From NCBI GenBank assembly GCA_002345505.1, contig DDWJ01000001.1, forward strand, positions 1-64,000: DNA of 64,000 nt. Direction: 5' to 3'. The position numbers were made by a program, and so were the translations under genes. Under the pieces are notes generated by a model. That model was not told where the DNA came from. It was given only the letters and a program-made list of their open reading frames with translations, and made no database searches. This DNA comes from Caryophanales bacterium UBA2289 (GTDB lineage Bacteria; Bacillota_I; Bacilli_A; Izemoplasmatales; Hujiaoplasmataceae). Shown here one piece after another: positions 1-9,992 of the stretch; position 1 is the stretch's first letter, and each line of letters opens with the position of its first letter.

Positions 1-3
1 CTA

Positions 4-23
4 AGGCTGTTTATTTACAGCCT
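4..23. repeat. Inverted repeat at window edge, possible terminator
   Basis: AGGCTGT and ACAGCCT form a perfect 7-bp stem with a 6-nt loop, just downstream of the stop of the minus-strand LRR gene. It could be that gene's terminator, but the expected U-tract would lie outside the window, so this cannot be settled. Confidence 0.4.
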
Positions 24-43
24 CTCTGTAAATCTATTTATTA

Positions 44-2884
44 TTAAGATGGAGAATAATCCCAATTAATTGTTGTAACACCAATACCCCAACTAGGATT
101 CCATCCTGCAGGTTGTGAACTAGCAACCACATTAACTGTAATATCAGTACAATCAAAAAATACTGCTGAACCCATAAATACTACGGTAATCGGAATATAG
201 ATTTCACTTAATGAATCACAGTTTTCAAAAGCATAATCGCGAACACTTTCAAGATTAGAACTAAACTCGATTATTACTTCAAATAAATTAATACAGCCAC
301 TGAATGCATAAGCTTCTATCGTTAAAACTGAGTCAGGTATATAAATTACTTCCAAACTAGTATTACCAGAAAAACTATGATAACCGATTGTTATCAATGT
401 ATCAGGTAAATTTATTGCGAAAAGTTTTTTACATCCAGAAAAAGCCATTGAATCAATTTCACTTACATATGCATCTTCGTTAAACTCAACAACTTCTAAG
501 TTATCACAATCTTTTAACATGCTGTTAGAAATTATTGTTACTCCTAGTGGTACCTTGAAATATACTAAAGAATCACAATTTAAAAAAGCAGACACACCAA
601 TTGAAGTAACTGAATCTGGTAAACTAATCATTTCTAAAGAGACATTATTAACGAAGGCATAAATACCAATTGTTTCTAATTGATTCGAATCATCAATTAT
701 AAACGAACTCAAGTTCATACAATTTGCAAAAGCGTAGTCACTGATTGTTGTAACACCTTGCGGCAAATAGAAAGATTCTAATAAAAGATTTTGATTAAAT
801 ACCATTTGTCCAATCGATACTAGTTGACTATTCTCACTCAAATTAAATTCGGTTAATCTCATACAATTAAAAAACGCATTATTTCTAATCTCTGTTACCG
901 TATCAGGTATGGTAATCATTCTTAAAGATTCATTTGCATAAAATGTGGATTCATAAATAACTGTAATTTGCGGATTTTCGCCAAAATCCACAACTTCAAG
1001 CTTATAGTTATACGCAAATGCTTGACCTAATAACTGTTCCAAACTATCAGGTAAATATATACTTTTTAGTTTTTGACAATTAGCAAAAGCTGTTTCACCA
1101 ATGACTCTTAATTGACTGTCTCCGAAAAAATCAACATTTTCTAATACCAAACTTTGATTAAAAGCTCCATAACCAATATATGTTACTGTTTGAGGAATTT
1201 CAATACTTTTTAAAGTGTAATTACTATGGAATGCATAACTACCAATCTCTTTGACGCTATAACTATTCTCCTCAAATTCAATAGTTTCAGGTAAATTAAT
1301 ATCTTCTACTCCAGAATAAATGTAATCTATAACTTTCACATCATTATCGTTTAAAATGACATAAGTAACGCCATCAATAGTTTCATAACCTTGAATATTA
1401 GTTTCAATTGAACCATTTCCACTATTCCAATTCAGTTCCCAACCACTAATGTTGACACCTTCTTCAATATAGATAAATTGGTGTGTACTTGATCCGCTAA
1501 AAACCTCGCTCCCAAGATATGTTACTGAGTTAGGTATGATTACCGAATAAAGTTTCGAACAAGAACCAAAAGCCATATCACCAATCCACTCAACTCCTTG
1601 CGGTATATTTATACTTTGAAGTTTAGAATTTGTCGCAAAAGCTAAGTGACCAATCATCTCAAGACCATCCGGTAAGACAACATGAGAAAACATATGTTTA
1701 TTTTGAAATGCCTGATCAGGTATTTCATCAACTCCTTCAATAACCAAAGTTAAATCCGCCGCAATAAACATAGTATTTGAGAAATCATCCTTTATTACTT
1801 TTTCATATTTATTACCAAATGTTTGAATTTCTACAGACTCAAGATTTATTCTTTGTTGAACATCTGCCGAAATATACATTGCATATGAATTAGTGTTATT
1901 ATTGAAAGTTGAAATCTTTGAACGAGTAATTGAATAATAGTTGCTGCTACCAGAACTTACCGTAATTCCGGCATTTTCTGCAATATCATATTTTGATATA
2001 ATCTCAGAATTTTCAATTCTTAAAGCTGAACTGCCAGTAGACCAAATATAGATAGGATTGATTGCACTTATTAAGGCATTATCAATAAAAATGTCATATT
2101 CCATTGAAGTTAAAATCAAAAAAGCTTTATTTTTCACATCCATTTGTCCATTCAAATACCTTATTTCCATACCATTACACATTTCAAGACTAATACCATG
2201 ATTTACATTACCTATGATATCTACCCGGTCTAAATATAGTTTAAAATTATCCACATCATAAAAATCAAATATAGTATCGGCATAGAAATAGTTAACCCCA
2301 TGATCAACCACAATATCTAAATCACTAATTAATAATTTGCCATTATTTGGATACATTAAAGTAATCGAAGGTAAATTGAACTCAGAAGTAACTATAAATA
2401 GTTTATCAAAATTCTTTGATATAAGATCAAAGCCGTTACCATAAATTTCAACCGACCTAGTTAAATTAATAGTGTCATAAACTTCAATATTATTATCAAA
2501 GTATATCGCTTCGTAAGCTTCATTACTTAAAGCTTCAATAAACTCTTCTTCAGTTTTTACATTGATGCTGTTAACTTTTTGCCAATGGGCATAAAGAGTT
2601 ACATCACTTGTTAAAACTGTTCCATTTTCAAATCTTGGACTATTTATATCTAACCCATAATACCAGCCTAAGAAAGCATATCCTGGCCTTTCAGGAACCG
2701 GTAGTTCAAGTGGTATTCCGTAATCAGTGCCATAATTACCAACTTCACTACCACCATTTTCATTGAGATAAGCTGTATAAAACTCATAAAAGAAATAAGG
2801 TACAATAACTAAGTCTTCTTCAACTTCATCAAACTCTTTGTCCCATCCCGCAAAATAATGACCGACAAGATTAGGAATTTCCGG
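44..2884 (-). pseudogene. BspA-type LRR surface protein, portion downstream of a premature stop
   Basis: This is the body of a large surface lipoprotein that is cut off from its signal peptide by a TAA at 2885-2887. Reading through that codon in the same frame gives an InlB-type repeat (about 2650-2880, including a YAFLGWYYG segment), a strand-rich region, and then about 20 BspA/Treponema-type leucine-rich repeats (pattern: AF.NC..L..I.LP..V..IG). An internal ATG at 2356 would open a 770-codon frame to the stop at 44, but no clear Shine-Dalgarno sequence precedes it and that product would lack a signal peptide. The intact neighbour at 3527-7075 has the same domain order without the stop. The function of the parent is probably adhesion or surface binding, which is inferred from the family. 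Alternatives are a sequencing error or natural readthrough. Confidence 0.8.
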
Positions 2885-3271
2885 TTAAATTGCTGCTTCA
2901 CCGTCTTTAACAAGTTGAACTGACAAGACTCTACCTTCACCATCTAAAAACTGCACTAAATGTAAATCATTAAACTTACCTAAGTTTGTTTGTGAAGCAT
3001 CGGTATAAGTAATAATCAATTCACCTAAAGAATTGATAATAACTGAATCAATACCTAAACCATTGAAATTATCTAAATTATAGATATCATTCCAATCTTC
3101 TTCACTTTCATACTTCCACTGTAACATTCCTTCATTAACTCTAAACTCAAGAGCTAAATCTAGAGTTTCAATTGTTGTAGTTTGATTTTCATCTGTAGTA
3201 GTAATTGTAGTTTGGTTATTACATCCGACTAAAAACAAAAACATTAACAAAAACAAAAATTTAACTTTCAT
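2885..3271 (-). CDS. Truncated lipoprotein, N-terminal piece of the broken LRR gene
   Basis: A 128-residue product that should still be made. It has a lipoprotein signal peptide ending in a lipobox (LVGC at about residues 14-17), a Thr-rich spacer, and a short domain with the pattern EFRVNEGMLQWKY...GELIITYTD. That domain is shared with the adjacent 1182-residue paralogue. A good Shine-Dalgarno (CGGAGG) lies before the ATG. It ends at a TAA, after which the paralogue-like sequence continues in the same frame, so this is best seen as the N-terminal fragment of the 44-3271 gene. Alone it would be a lipid-anchored stub without the repeat region. Confidence 0.75.
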   Translation of the reverse strand: MKVKFLFLLMFLFLVGCNNQTTITTTDENQTTTIETLDLALEFRVNEGMLQWKYESEEDWNDIYNLDNFNGLGIDSVIINSLGELIITYTDASQTNLGKFNDLHLVQFLDGEGRVLSVQLVKDGEAAI

Positions 3272-3295
3272 ACTATACCTCCGTATTGAAAAACA

Positions 3296-3361
3296 AATTA
3301 AAAAGAACGATAAGTAAACTTATCGACTGTTTTGTCTAACCCTTAGATTAGATTAACAGAC
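3296..3361 (-). promoter_or_regulatory. Structured leader with terminator-like hairpin (LRR gene 1)
   Basis: In minus-strand RNA a stem of AACAG (3355-3359) with CTGTT (3327-3331) is followed at once by CGATAAG/CTTATCG (3308-3325) and a U-rich run, about 20 nt before the ribosome binding site. The same order of elements precedes the next LRR gene. Confidence 0.45.
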
Positions 3362-3484
3362 TTTATTAAAATAAAGCAATCAATATCTAAGTAATAATTG
3401 TTATTCACTTCAAGTAATCTTCTTTATCTATTTTATAACACCTAGACATCTAATTACAATAACTCACAACAATATAAAGAAAAA

Positions 3485-3512
3485 AGAGAGTGATTCATTA
3501 AAATCACTCTCT
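3485..3512. terminator. Rho-independent terminator after the second LRR gene
   Basis: An 11-bp stem (AGAGAGTGATT/AATCACTCTCT) is flanked by A-runs on one side and, on the minus strand, followed by a U-run. It ends the 3527-7075 transcript. Confidence 0.85.
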
Positions 3513-3526
3513 AAAAAACCTAAACC

Positions 3527-6500
3527 TTAATTCAAAGTCCAAAATGCTTTAACAGTTATATCTTCTTCTGGCATTAAATCAAAAGTGTATGGAACCCAAT
3601 CGGTGCCATTAAAGATAAACCAGCCATTGAAAGTATAATCAACTTTTACTGGATCAGCTGGAGGCGCTACTCCTTCACCAATCTTTTCAAAGATAATGAT
3701 ATTTGGTTCACCGTTATCTAGATCGATTGTGATAGTTCGATGATTTACAGCCCATATAACTGTAGCTGTCATATTTCCTAGCCAGCCAACATTCCATGTA
3801 GGAGGTAAACTAACATGCTCAACACTGATAGTAAGTAGTGGACAATTATTGAAAGCATTAACACCAACAACGGTTACAGTGTCAGCTATAAATATTTCCT
3901 CTAAGTTAAGACATGAATTGAATGCATATTGCCCAATAGTAGTTATATTAAATGGATCGGCAAAAGTTACAGTTGCTAAAGAATCACAATATGAGAACAT
4001 ATGATTTGGAATAATTGTAACTAGAGCTGGGATATTAACTTCTACCAAATTACGGCAGTACATGAAAACACCATCGCCAAAACTAACAAGTGAATCTGGT
4101 AAAACTATTGATGTTAAAGAATCATTACTATAGAAAGCATTAGCACCAATTGATTGTAACTGCGAACCTTCTTCAAAGACAACATTTGATAAATCATCGC
4201 AGTCAAAACAGAAACCACTACCAATTGATAATACACTAGCAGGAATATTTATCGTAGTTAAACTTGAACAATCTCTAAAAATGTCATTACCGATTGTAAT
4301 TAATGCACTAGGTAAGATAATATTTTCTAAACTGTAATCATTAGCGAAAGCTGATGAACCAATAGAAGCTAACATTGAATCAATGCCAAAATCAACGGTT
4401 ACTAAGTTCATATTATCATAAAAAGCGTGTGAACCAAGCAAAATTAATGTTGCTGGAAGATGAACTTCAGTTAAACCATAAGCACTGCCAAAAGCAAAAC
4501 TGCCAATTTCCGTTAATTGAGATCCGGTTTCAAAAGTCAAACTGCTTAATCGATAATTACTTGCAAAAGCTCCATCAGCAATCACTTGAACTGATGCTGG
4601 TATAACAAGCGTTTCAATATTATAATTACTTGAGAAAGCACTAGTGCCTATTTCAATAAGATTAATTCCATCTTCAAAAATAACTTCACTCATATCATAG
4701 TTGCTATTAAAAGCATATTCACCAAGATATGTTACTGAAGCAGGAATAAAGATTGATTCTAAACTTTCACAATAAATAAATGCCTCATCACCAATATATG
4801 ATAAACTGGAATTTGCCTCAAATATAACACTTTTTAAATTATAAGCATAATTGAATGCGCCATAACGTATCGTTTCAACGGTGTTAGGAATATAGATGCT
4901 TTTTAAATTCCCTTGGTTAGCAAATGCGTACTCATGAATTGCTATAACATTCGCAGGAACACTTTCAACATCAATTGTCTTTGGAATGACTACGTCTTCT
5001 TCTTCACCATCAAAATCAATTATAATAGCATTTAATTCTCCAGTTTCTTCATAAACAACATATGTAAGCCCATCGACCTTACCACTATCAACTATGCTCA
5101 TTACATCAAGGTCACCATCCCAATTTGAATGATACATACTCATATCAGTCCCAGAAGTAATAAAGATAGTTCCTAAAGAATCAATAAAAGCATCTTCACC
5201 AATATAAGCTACACTTTGCGGAATAATCACTGAGGCTAACATATAGCAAGAACTAAAAGCGTAATCACCAATTGATGTTACTCCATCAGGAATAACAATA
5301 CTTACTAAATTTTCATTGTTTGAAAATGCGTTGTTTCCAATTGTTTCTAAACTTTCCGGTAAAATAATTTTCGCAGACTTGTTATTTGCATAAGATAAAT
5401 CAGCTAACTCAATAATGCCTTCTTTAAAAGCTAAAGTATTGTTATGCATCCAATGATCTGTCGGTCCTTCTTTATAAAATAGTTCACTATATAAAGGATT
5501 GTTAGTTTCAAAGTAACAATCTTCAAATTCAAATGATTGCATATCTTGTACAAACATTGATCTAACTATACCGGAAACATAATCTCCTTCAATGTAAAAG
5601 TTCGTATCGGTAAACCTATAGAAATTATAAGCACTACCAAAGTCTGCAATGGCATACCCACCTTCTTCATCCATACTCTCAATATAAAAGTTAGAATCAG
5701 CCACAAGAAAGTTAGAAAAACTGTAATCAGCAAGATAAATTCCGACACCAGATTTAATCGTTGAATTTAGAATATAAAAGTTCATTCCCTCATTTGAAAA
5801 ACCACCAATTCCAGAATAAGTCACATCAAAGAATGAATCGACCAAGGTAAAGTCAATATCACCAGTTTCTATAAAAGTAATCCCTTCTTCAGCATAACCA
5901 CGAACACTGATATTATCAAATCTTACGTCCATATTAAATACTTGTTCAAATAAAAATACCGAGTAAGGATCAACTTCAGAAATACCTGTATCACAAATAA
6001 TTTCAAGGTCTAAAACTTCAAAATAACCACCACTTGGTGGTAGAAGTTCAGAATCGAAACCACCATTTTCATGAGTTATTATAAATAATTCATAAAAGTT
6101 TTCACTTAGTAATTTATGATTATTTCCATCAATCTTCAATGAATGAGAAATGAAAATATTTTGATTTACCGTGATATCATTAGCGAAGACAATCTCTTCA
6201 ACACTATAATCGGCAATAGCCGCTCTTAACTCTTCCTCATTAGTAACTGTCACAGCAGTTTCTTTTTGCCAACGAGCATAAAGCGTTAAATCATTTCTTA
6301 ATATCATTCCATCTGTTGCTTTAGGACTGTTAGCAGTGTCACCCATAAACCAGCCCATAAACTTATAACCAAATCTAACTGGAATCGGTAAAGTTACGGC
6401 GTCACCATAATTATATACGGCAGCTTCAACTGCTTCGCCACCATTAGGATTATAAGTAATCGAATATGTATTTACATCATATAGAGCATGTATGGAAGTT

Positions 6501-7075
6501 TCTTTCGTTATATTAGTATAAGATTCGCTCCAACCAATAAATGTATGTCCTGGCATAAGTGGTGCGATTGGTGGTATTGCACTACCACCATCTATAACTA
6601 AATGAACAGCTATAACATTACCGTAACCATCGGTAAACTGAACAATGTTAAGTTTATTAAGTTCTCCTAGATTAGATACTGAATCATCAGTGTAAGTTAT
6701 TACTAGTTCACCTAATTCATTGATTAACATTGATTCAATGCCTAATCCTTGTAAACTTGCAATATCAAAAAGACTATTCCAAGTAGAATCCCCTTCTCTT
6801 TGCCACTGAATATACCCTTCATTCAGTCTAAACATTACTGCTTTACCGTCTTCGCCGGTAGGACCGGTAAGGGTAGATAAAGCAACTAAATCAGTCCAAG
6901 TATTTTCAAAATCATACTTCCACTGAATATTACCATCAAAAACTCGAAGCTCAATCAATCCCATTTCATCCTGGGTGTCAATAGAACCGCCTGTGGTTGT
7001 AATAATATCGGTTGTTTTGTTGCATCCGACTAACAAAAACATTAACAAAAACAACCATAATAATTTTCTTTTCAT
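3527..7075 (-). CDS. Large BspA-type LRR surface lipoprotein with InlB-type repeats
   Basis: An 1182-residue lipoprotein. It has a signal peptide and lipobox (LLVGC near residues 15-19), a short Thr-rich spacer, and two copies of a FR.NEG.IQW domain. An InlB/Listeria-Bacteroides-type repeat follows (HTFIGW..., YKFMGWFMG..., about 160-270), then a beta-rich region (about 280-560), about 20 BspA-type leucine-rich repeats (about 580-1090), and a final InlB-type unit (YTFNGWFIF). It should be lipid-anchored outside the cell and act in adhesion or polymer binding, which is known for BspA/InlB families but inferred here. The gene is an intact paralogue of the broken upstream-numbered gene. A GAGAGGATAAGAAG ribosome site precedes the ATG, and a structured leader lies further upstream. 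Confidence 0.85.
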   Translation of the reverse strand: MKRKLLWLFLLMFLLVGCNKTTDIITTTGGSIDTQDEMGLIELRVFDGNIQWKYDFENTWTDLVALSTLTGPTGEDGKAVMFRLNEGYIQWQREGDSTWNSLFDIASLQGLGIESMLINELGELVITYTDDSVSNLGELNKLNIVQFTDGYGNVIAVHLVIDGGSAIPPIAPLMPGHTFIGWSESYTNITKETSIHALYDVNTYSITYNPNGGEAVEAAVYNYGDAVTLPIPVRFGYKFMGWFMGDTANSPKATDGMILRNDLTLYARWQKETAVTVTNEEELRAAIADYSVEEIVFANDITVNQNIFISHSLKIDGNNHKLLSENFYELFIITHENGGFDSELLPPSGGYFEVLDLEIICDTGISEVDPYSVFLFEQVFNMDVRFDNISVRGYAEEGITFIETGDIDFTLVDSFFDVTYSGIGGFSNEGMNFYILNSTIKSGVGIYLADYSFSNFLVADSNFYIESMDEEGGYAIADFGSAYNFYRFTDTNFYIEGDYVSGIVRSMFVQDMQSFEFEDCYFETNNPLYSELFYKEGPTDHWMHNNTLAFKEGIIELADLSYANNKSAKIILPESLETIGNNAFSNNENLVSIVIPDGVTSIGDYAFSSCYMLASVIIPQSVAYIGEDAFIDSLGTIFITSGTDMSMYHSNWDGDLDVMSIVDSGKVDGLTYVVYEETGELNAIIIDFDGEEEDVVIPKTIDVESVPANVIAIHEYAFANQGNLKSIYIPNTVETIRYGAFNYAYNLKSVIFEANSSLSYIGDEAFIYCESLESIFIPASVTYLGEYAFNSNYDMSEVIFEDGINLIEIGTSAFSSNYNIETLVIPASVQVIADGAFASNYRLSSLTFETGSQLTEIGSFAFGSAYGLTEVHLPATLILLGSHAFYDNMNLVTVDFGIDSMLASIGSSAFANDYSLENIILPSALITIGNDIFRDCSSLTTINIPASVLSIGSGFCFDCDDLSNVVFEEGSQLQSIGANAFYSNDSLTSIVLPDSLVSFGDGVFMYCRNLVEVNIPALVTIIPNHMFSYCDSLATVTFADPFNITTIGQYAFNSCLNLEEIFIADTVTVVGVNAFNNCPLLTISVEHVSLPPTWNVGWLGNMTATVIWAVNHRTITIDLDNGEPNIIIFEKIGEGVAPPADPVKVDYTFNGWFIFNGTDWVPYTFDLMPEEDITVKAFWTLN

Positions 7076-7099
7076 CTTCTTATCCTCTCTAATTTTTAC

Positions 7100-7168
7100 A
7101 AAATAAAATAAACGATTTTTTAAATAATCGTCTGTTTTAAACCTTAAAAAAACAAGCCTATAACAGAC
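7100..7168 (-). promoter_or_regulatory. Structured leader with terminator-like hairpin (LRR gene 2)
   Basis: In minus-strand RNA GTCTGTT (7162-7168) pairs perfectly with AACAGAC (7130-7136), followed by a CGATT/AATCG hairpin (7113-7130) and a U-rich tract. The arrangement matches the leader of the neighbouring LRR gene. The remaining intergenic DNA (about 7170-7413) is AT-rich with no gene; it must hold the minus promoter and the plus promoter for the K+ channel (a TATACT-like -10 near 7377). Confidence 0.5.
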
Positions 7169-7413
7169 TTTTTTTCATTTCCGAGTAAAAAAAACTTTAG
7201 CAGGTTTAGTATTCGTAAGTTGTAATCTTTATTAATATTAAGTTTACTATTATTTTTAAAATTATTCAATATTACAAATCAATAAAAAAATAAAAAAATT
7301 CATCATACTATTTATCCAATTGCTGATAATATCAAAATTTAACATAAGTGATATTATTTTAATAAAAAAGATATGTTATACTATAGATAAGAACTTAAGA
7401 AAAAGGTGTTTAT

Positions 7414-8418
7414 ATGAAACCAAAAAAATTATTTATCTGGTTTGGAGTAATTCTATCATTAATATTAAGTGCCACTATTGGTTATATGTTAATCCTAGAT
7501 GTAAGCTTTATTGATGCACTATATATGACAATAATTACAATTTCGACTGTAGGTTATAAAGAAATAATGGAAATGGATATTGTCGGAAAAATCTTCACAA
7601 TGTTTGTAATTGTTATTAGCTTAGGATTAATCGGTTATTTATTGTCGGAATTATTTAAATTTTTCAGTGAAGGAAGCATTAATGAAACTTGGAGGAAAAA
7701 TAGAATGAAAAAAGAAATTTCAAAGTTGAGTGATCATATAATTGTCTGTGGAGCTGGTGAAACTGGTATGCATGTAATACAGCACCTTATTCTTAAAGAC
7801 ATTGATTTTGTTGTTATCGAAAACCATGAAGATGCCATTGAACAATTGAAAAACCTCGATGTTAATTTTCTTGATGATGATGCAACTAATGAAGAAGTTT
7901 TATCGCTTGCAGGAATAGCCAAAGCTAAAGGGTTAATTACCTGTCTTGCTAAAGATGCAGATAACGTTTTTGTTGTCCTTACAGCTAGAGAATTAAATAA
8001 AAATTTAAGAATCGTAGCCAGAGCTCATGAGCATAAGTCAGATAAAAAACTAAAAATAGCCGGTGCTGATAATACAGTAAGTCCCGACGAAATCGGTGGC
8101 AAGAAAATGGCTCAAATGATGATTAGTCCGAACATTCAATACTTTGTCGATAATATTATTGATACAAAGAACGTCTCAATTGATATGGAAGAAGTTTCTA
8201 TTAATGAAGGTTCTGAGTTAATTGGAAAAAAACTGAGAGATACCCAAATCTCAGAAAAAGCTGGTTTAATAGTTCTAGCGATTAGAAGAGAAAACGATCA
8301 ATTTATTTTTAATCCGAAAGCAAATGAAGTTTTAAGAATTGATGATAAGATGCTTGTTGTGGGATCTAAAGAGCAAATCAAAACCCTACGACAAATGTCA
8401 AAAGAAATAATTATCTAA
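7414..8418 (+). CDS. Potassium channel with RCK (TrkA-N/TrkA-C) domains
   Basis: A 334-residue, two-TM K+ channel. TM1 is at about 7-28, a pore loop with selectivity filter TVGY at 45-48, and TM2 at about 58-82. An RCK N domain follows (HIIVCGAGETGMHVI, Rossmann GxGxxG, from about 108) and a TrkA-C/RCK-C domain (about 245-330). Such channels form tetramers gated by cytosolic ligands such as Ca2+ or nucleotides. The residue after TVGY is Lys (TVGYKE) where most K+ channels have Gly-Asp. A ribosome site (AAAAAGGTG) precedes the ATG. It is a single gene ending in its own terminator, and homologous to MthK/Kch-type channels. Confidence 0.9.
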   Translation: MKPKKLFIWFGVILSLILSATIGYMLILDVSFIDALYMTIITISTVGYKEIMEMDIVGKIFTMFVIVISLGLIGYLLSELFKFFSEGSINETWRKNRMKKEISKLSDHIIVCGAGETGMHVIQHLILKDIDFVVIENHEDAIEQLKNLDVNFLDDDATNEEVLSLAGIAKAKGLITCLAKDADNVFVVLTARELNKNLRIVARAHEHKSDKKLKIAGADNTVSPDEIGGKKMAQMMISPNIQYFVDNIIDTKNVSIDMEEVSINEGSELIGKKLRDTQISEKAGLIVLAIRRENDQFIFNPKANEVLRIDDKMLVVGSKEQIKTLRQMSKEIII

Positions 8419-8443
8419 ACACAACTCTCAAACAAAAAAAATT

Positions 8444-8474
8444 AAGCAGCCATATGAAAATATGACTGCTTTTT
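8444..8474. terminator. Terminator between converging genes
   Basis: AAGCAG...CTGCTT with an inner CATAT/ATATG stem, followed by five Ts on the plus strand. It terminates the K+ channel gene and possibly also the opposing EamA gene. Confidence 0.8.
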
Positions 8475-8498
8475 ATATGAAAAAAAATAGTAATCCTT

Positions 8499-9392
8499 TT
8501 ACTTTGAAGTATTATTTTCTCTTATTGCTAGATATGTTCCAAACGCCATTACAACAAAAGCAATGATAAAAACAATGGATATTGCTTCACTTAAAAATAT
8601 AAACGAAAAGATTGCTCCAGCAAAAGGTGCAGTTGCGTAATAAGCACTAGTCCTTGCTGCGCCTAAAGTCTTTTGAGCACTAATGTAAAAATATAAACTC
8701 ATGCCAAAAGAGAAAAAGCCTAACAATAAAGCAAATATTACATAATACCAAATTGCATTCATTTCATTTAAACTAAATGCAATTATCAAAGATCCTAATC
8801 CTGATCCAAAACCTTTTAATATCACCACATAGAGCGGATTACCATGAGATAGCATCCTTGTACAGTTATTTTCTAGACCCCAAGATAAACTAGCTAACAA
8901 AACTAATACAGCTCCGAAAGAAACATGGAAACCTGTGAAATCTTCAAAACTTAAGAATACTCCGGAAACAACAATTAAAGCGATTGATATCCACATCTTT
9001 TTCCCAATCACTTCTTTGAAGAAAATCATGGCTATAATCGCAGTAAAAACAATTTCAAAGTTATTAAGCAAAGATGCAGTTGATGCATTGGTTCGTAATA
9101 ATCCTAGCATCAACAATATAGGTGCGATTATATCTAACAAAATCATTAAAACTATATATTTAATATCCTTTTTACCATAGGTTTGATTTAATGGTATTGT
9201 TCTTTGTTTTTTGCTTAACATAACGATCAGAAACATTCCAATACCAGCACCGAAATATAACAATGAACTCATCAAGTACGGGGATAGGTAGTTTAGTAGC
9301 ACTTTTGAAAGCGGTGCACTAAAACCATAAAAAAGAGCAGCCAAAATGGCATAAACAATCGCGATATATTTTACGCTTCTTCCTTTAAACAT
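8499..9392 (-). CDS. EamA/DMT-family transporter
   Basis: A roughly 297-residue membrane protein with ten predicted TM helices and two EamA halves, of the drug/metabolite transporter superfamily. The second half ends in the typical LAS..WG..N and P..A.I.S...L.E motifs. The family exports or imports small metabolites, amino acids or drugs; no substrate can be given. The longest frame starts at a TTG at 9407 inside the Shine-Dalgarno, so I start at the ATG at 9392, which has GAGGTG 8 nt upstream. It is monocistronic, with no neighbour that hints at a substrate. Confidence 0.85.
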   Translation of the reverse strand: MFKGRSVKYIAIVYAILAALFYGFSAPLSKVLLNYLSPYLMSSLLYFGAGIGMFLIVMLSKKQRTIPLNQTYGKKDIKYIVLMILLDIIAPILLMLGLLRTNASTASLLNNFEIVFTAIIAMIFFKEVIGKKMWISIALIVVSGVFLSFEDFTGFHVSFGAVLVLLASLSWGLENNCTRMLSHGNPLYVVILKGFGSGLGSLIIAFSLNEMNAIWYYVIFALLLGFFSFGMSLYFYISAQKTLGAARTSAYYATAPFAGAIFSFIFLSEAISIVFIIAFVVMAFGTYLAIRENNTSK

Positions 9393-9468
9393 GGTGTTAC
9401 ACCTCAAGTGTTTTTTTCTACTAAATATTATACATTATATTTGATTCTTTTGAATTCAAAAATTAAAA

Positions 9469-9499
9469 AGAGTGTTGATTTTAAAAAAATCATCACTCT
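9469..9499 (-). terminator. Terminator of the DUF2975-like gene
   Basis: A 12-bp, nearly perfect stem (AGAGTG.TGATT/AATCA.CACTCT) followed by a U-run on the minus strand, just after the stop at 9515. Confidence 0.8.
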
Positions 9500-9514
9500 A
9501 CATATATTTATTTG

Positions 9515-9982
9515 CTAATTCTCTTCAAATCTAACTTCTTCTAAAATAAACTGCCTAATCAAAGATACGATAACACCGATTACAAAGGTAAGCATTACTA
9601 TAATAAGCCATACAAATAATACTTCAGGGGCATCTTCATAATCAATCACAAAATACAAGAATACTGAGCTAACGCTTAAAATCAAAGTTGAACTAAAGGC
9701 ACAAATTCTAATAACTTGCAAAATGTTAATTGACCTTAATGTATATACTTCGTGTTTATCAATAATATTCATGAATTTGAAAGAATTAAAATACATAATC
9801 AGTAAAGGTATTGATACTAAATAAATTGAAATGAAAACAAATAATAGATAAAGTCTTAATTCATAGCTACTTCTCATTAAGTCATAGATAAAAATTGGCA
9901 AGAAATACCCATCAACTGCCAGTAATCCTAAACCTAGCAATACGGCAAGAATTCTAATGAACCATAAATAAAATTTTTTCAT
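9515..9982 (-). CDS. DUF2975-like four-helix membrane protein
   Basis: A 155-residue protein with four predicted TM helices and a short charged C-terminus (EEVRFEEN). Spacing and motifs (IPLLIMYFNSFKFM...L.SI..LQVIRICAF) resemble DUF2975 proteins, which are commonly encoded next to a small HTH regulator; none is seen here. The function is unknown. The longer frame (10015) overlaps the next gene, while the ATG at 9982 has AAGGTG 7 nt before it, so that start is chosen. It probably shares a transcript with the DUF1801 gene, which ends 10 nt upstream. Confidence 0.65.
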   Translation of the reverse strand: MKKFYLWFIRILAVLLGLGLLAVDGYFLPIFIYDLMRSSYELRLYLLFVFISIYLVSIPLLIMYFNSFKFMNIIDKHEVYTLRSINILQVIRICAFSSTLILSVSSVFLYFVIDYEDAPEVLFVWLIIVMLTFVIGVIVSLIRQFILEEVRFEEN

Positions 9983-9992
9983 ACTTTGCACC

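Noticed and set aside
13..2356. Possibility of an alternative genetic code explaining the TAA in the LRR gene
   Set aside because: TAA and TGA end many intact genes here at expected positions (for example hydC, mrp genes), so reassignment is unlikely.
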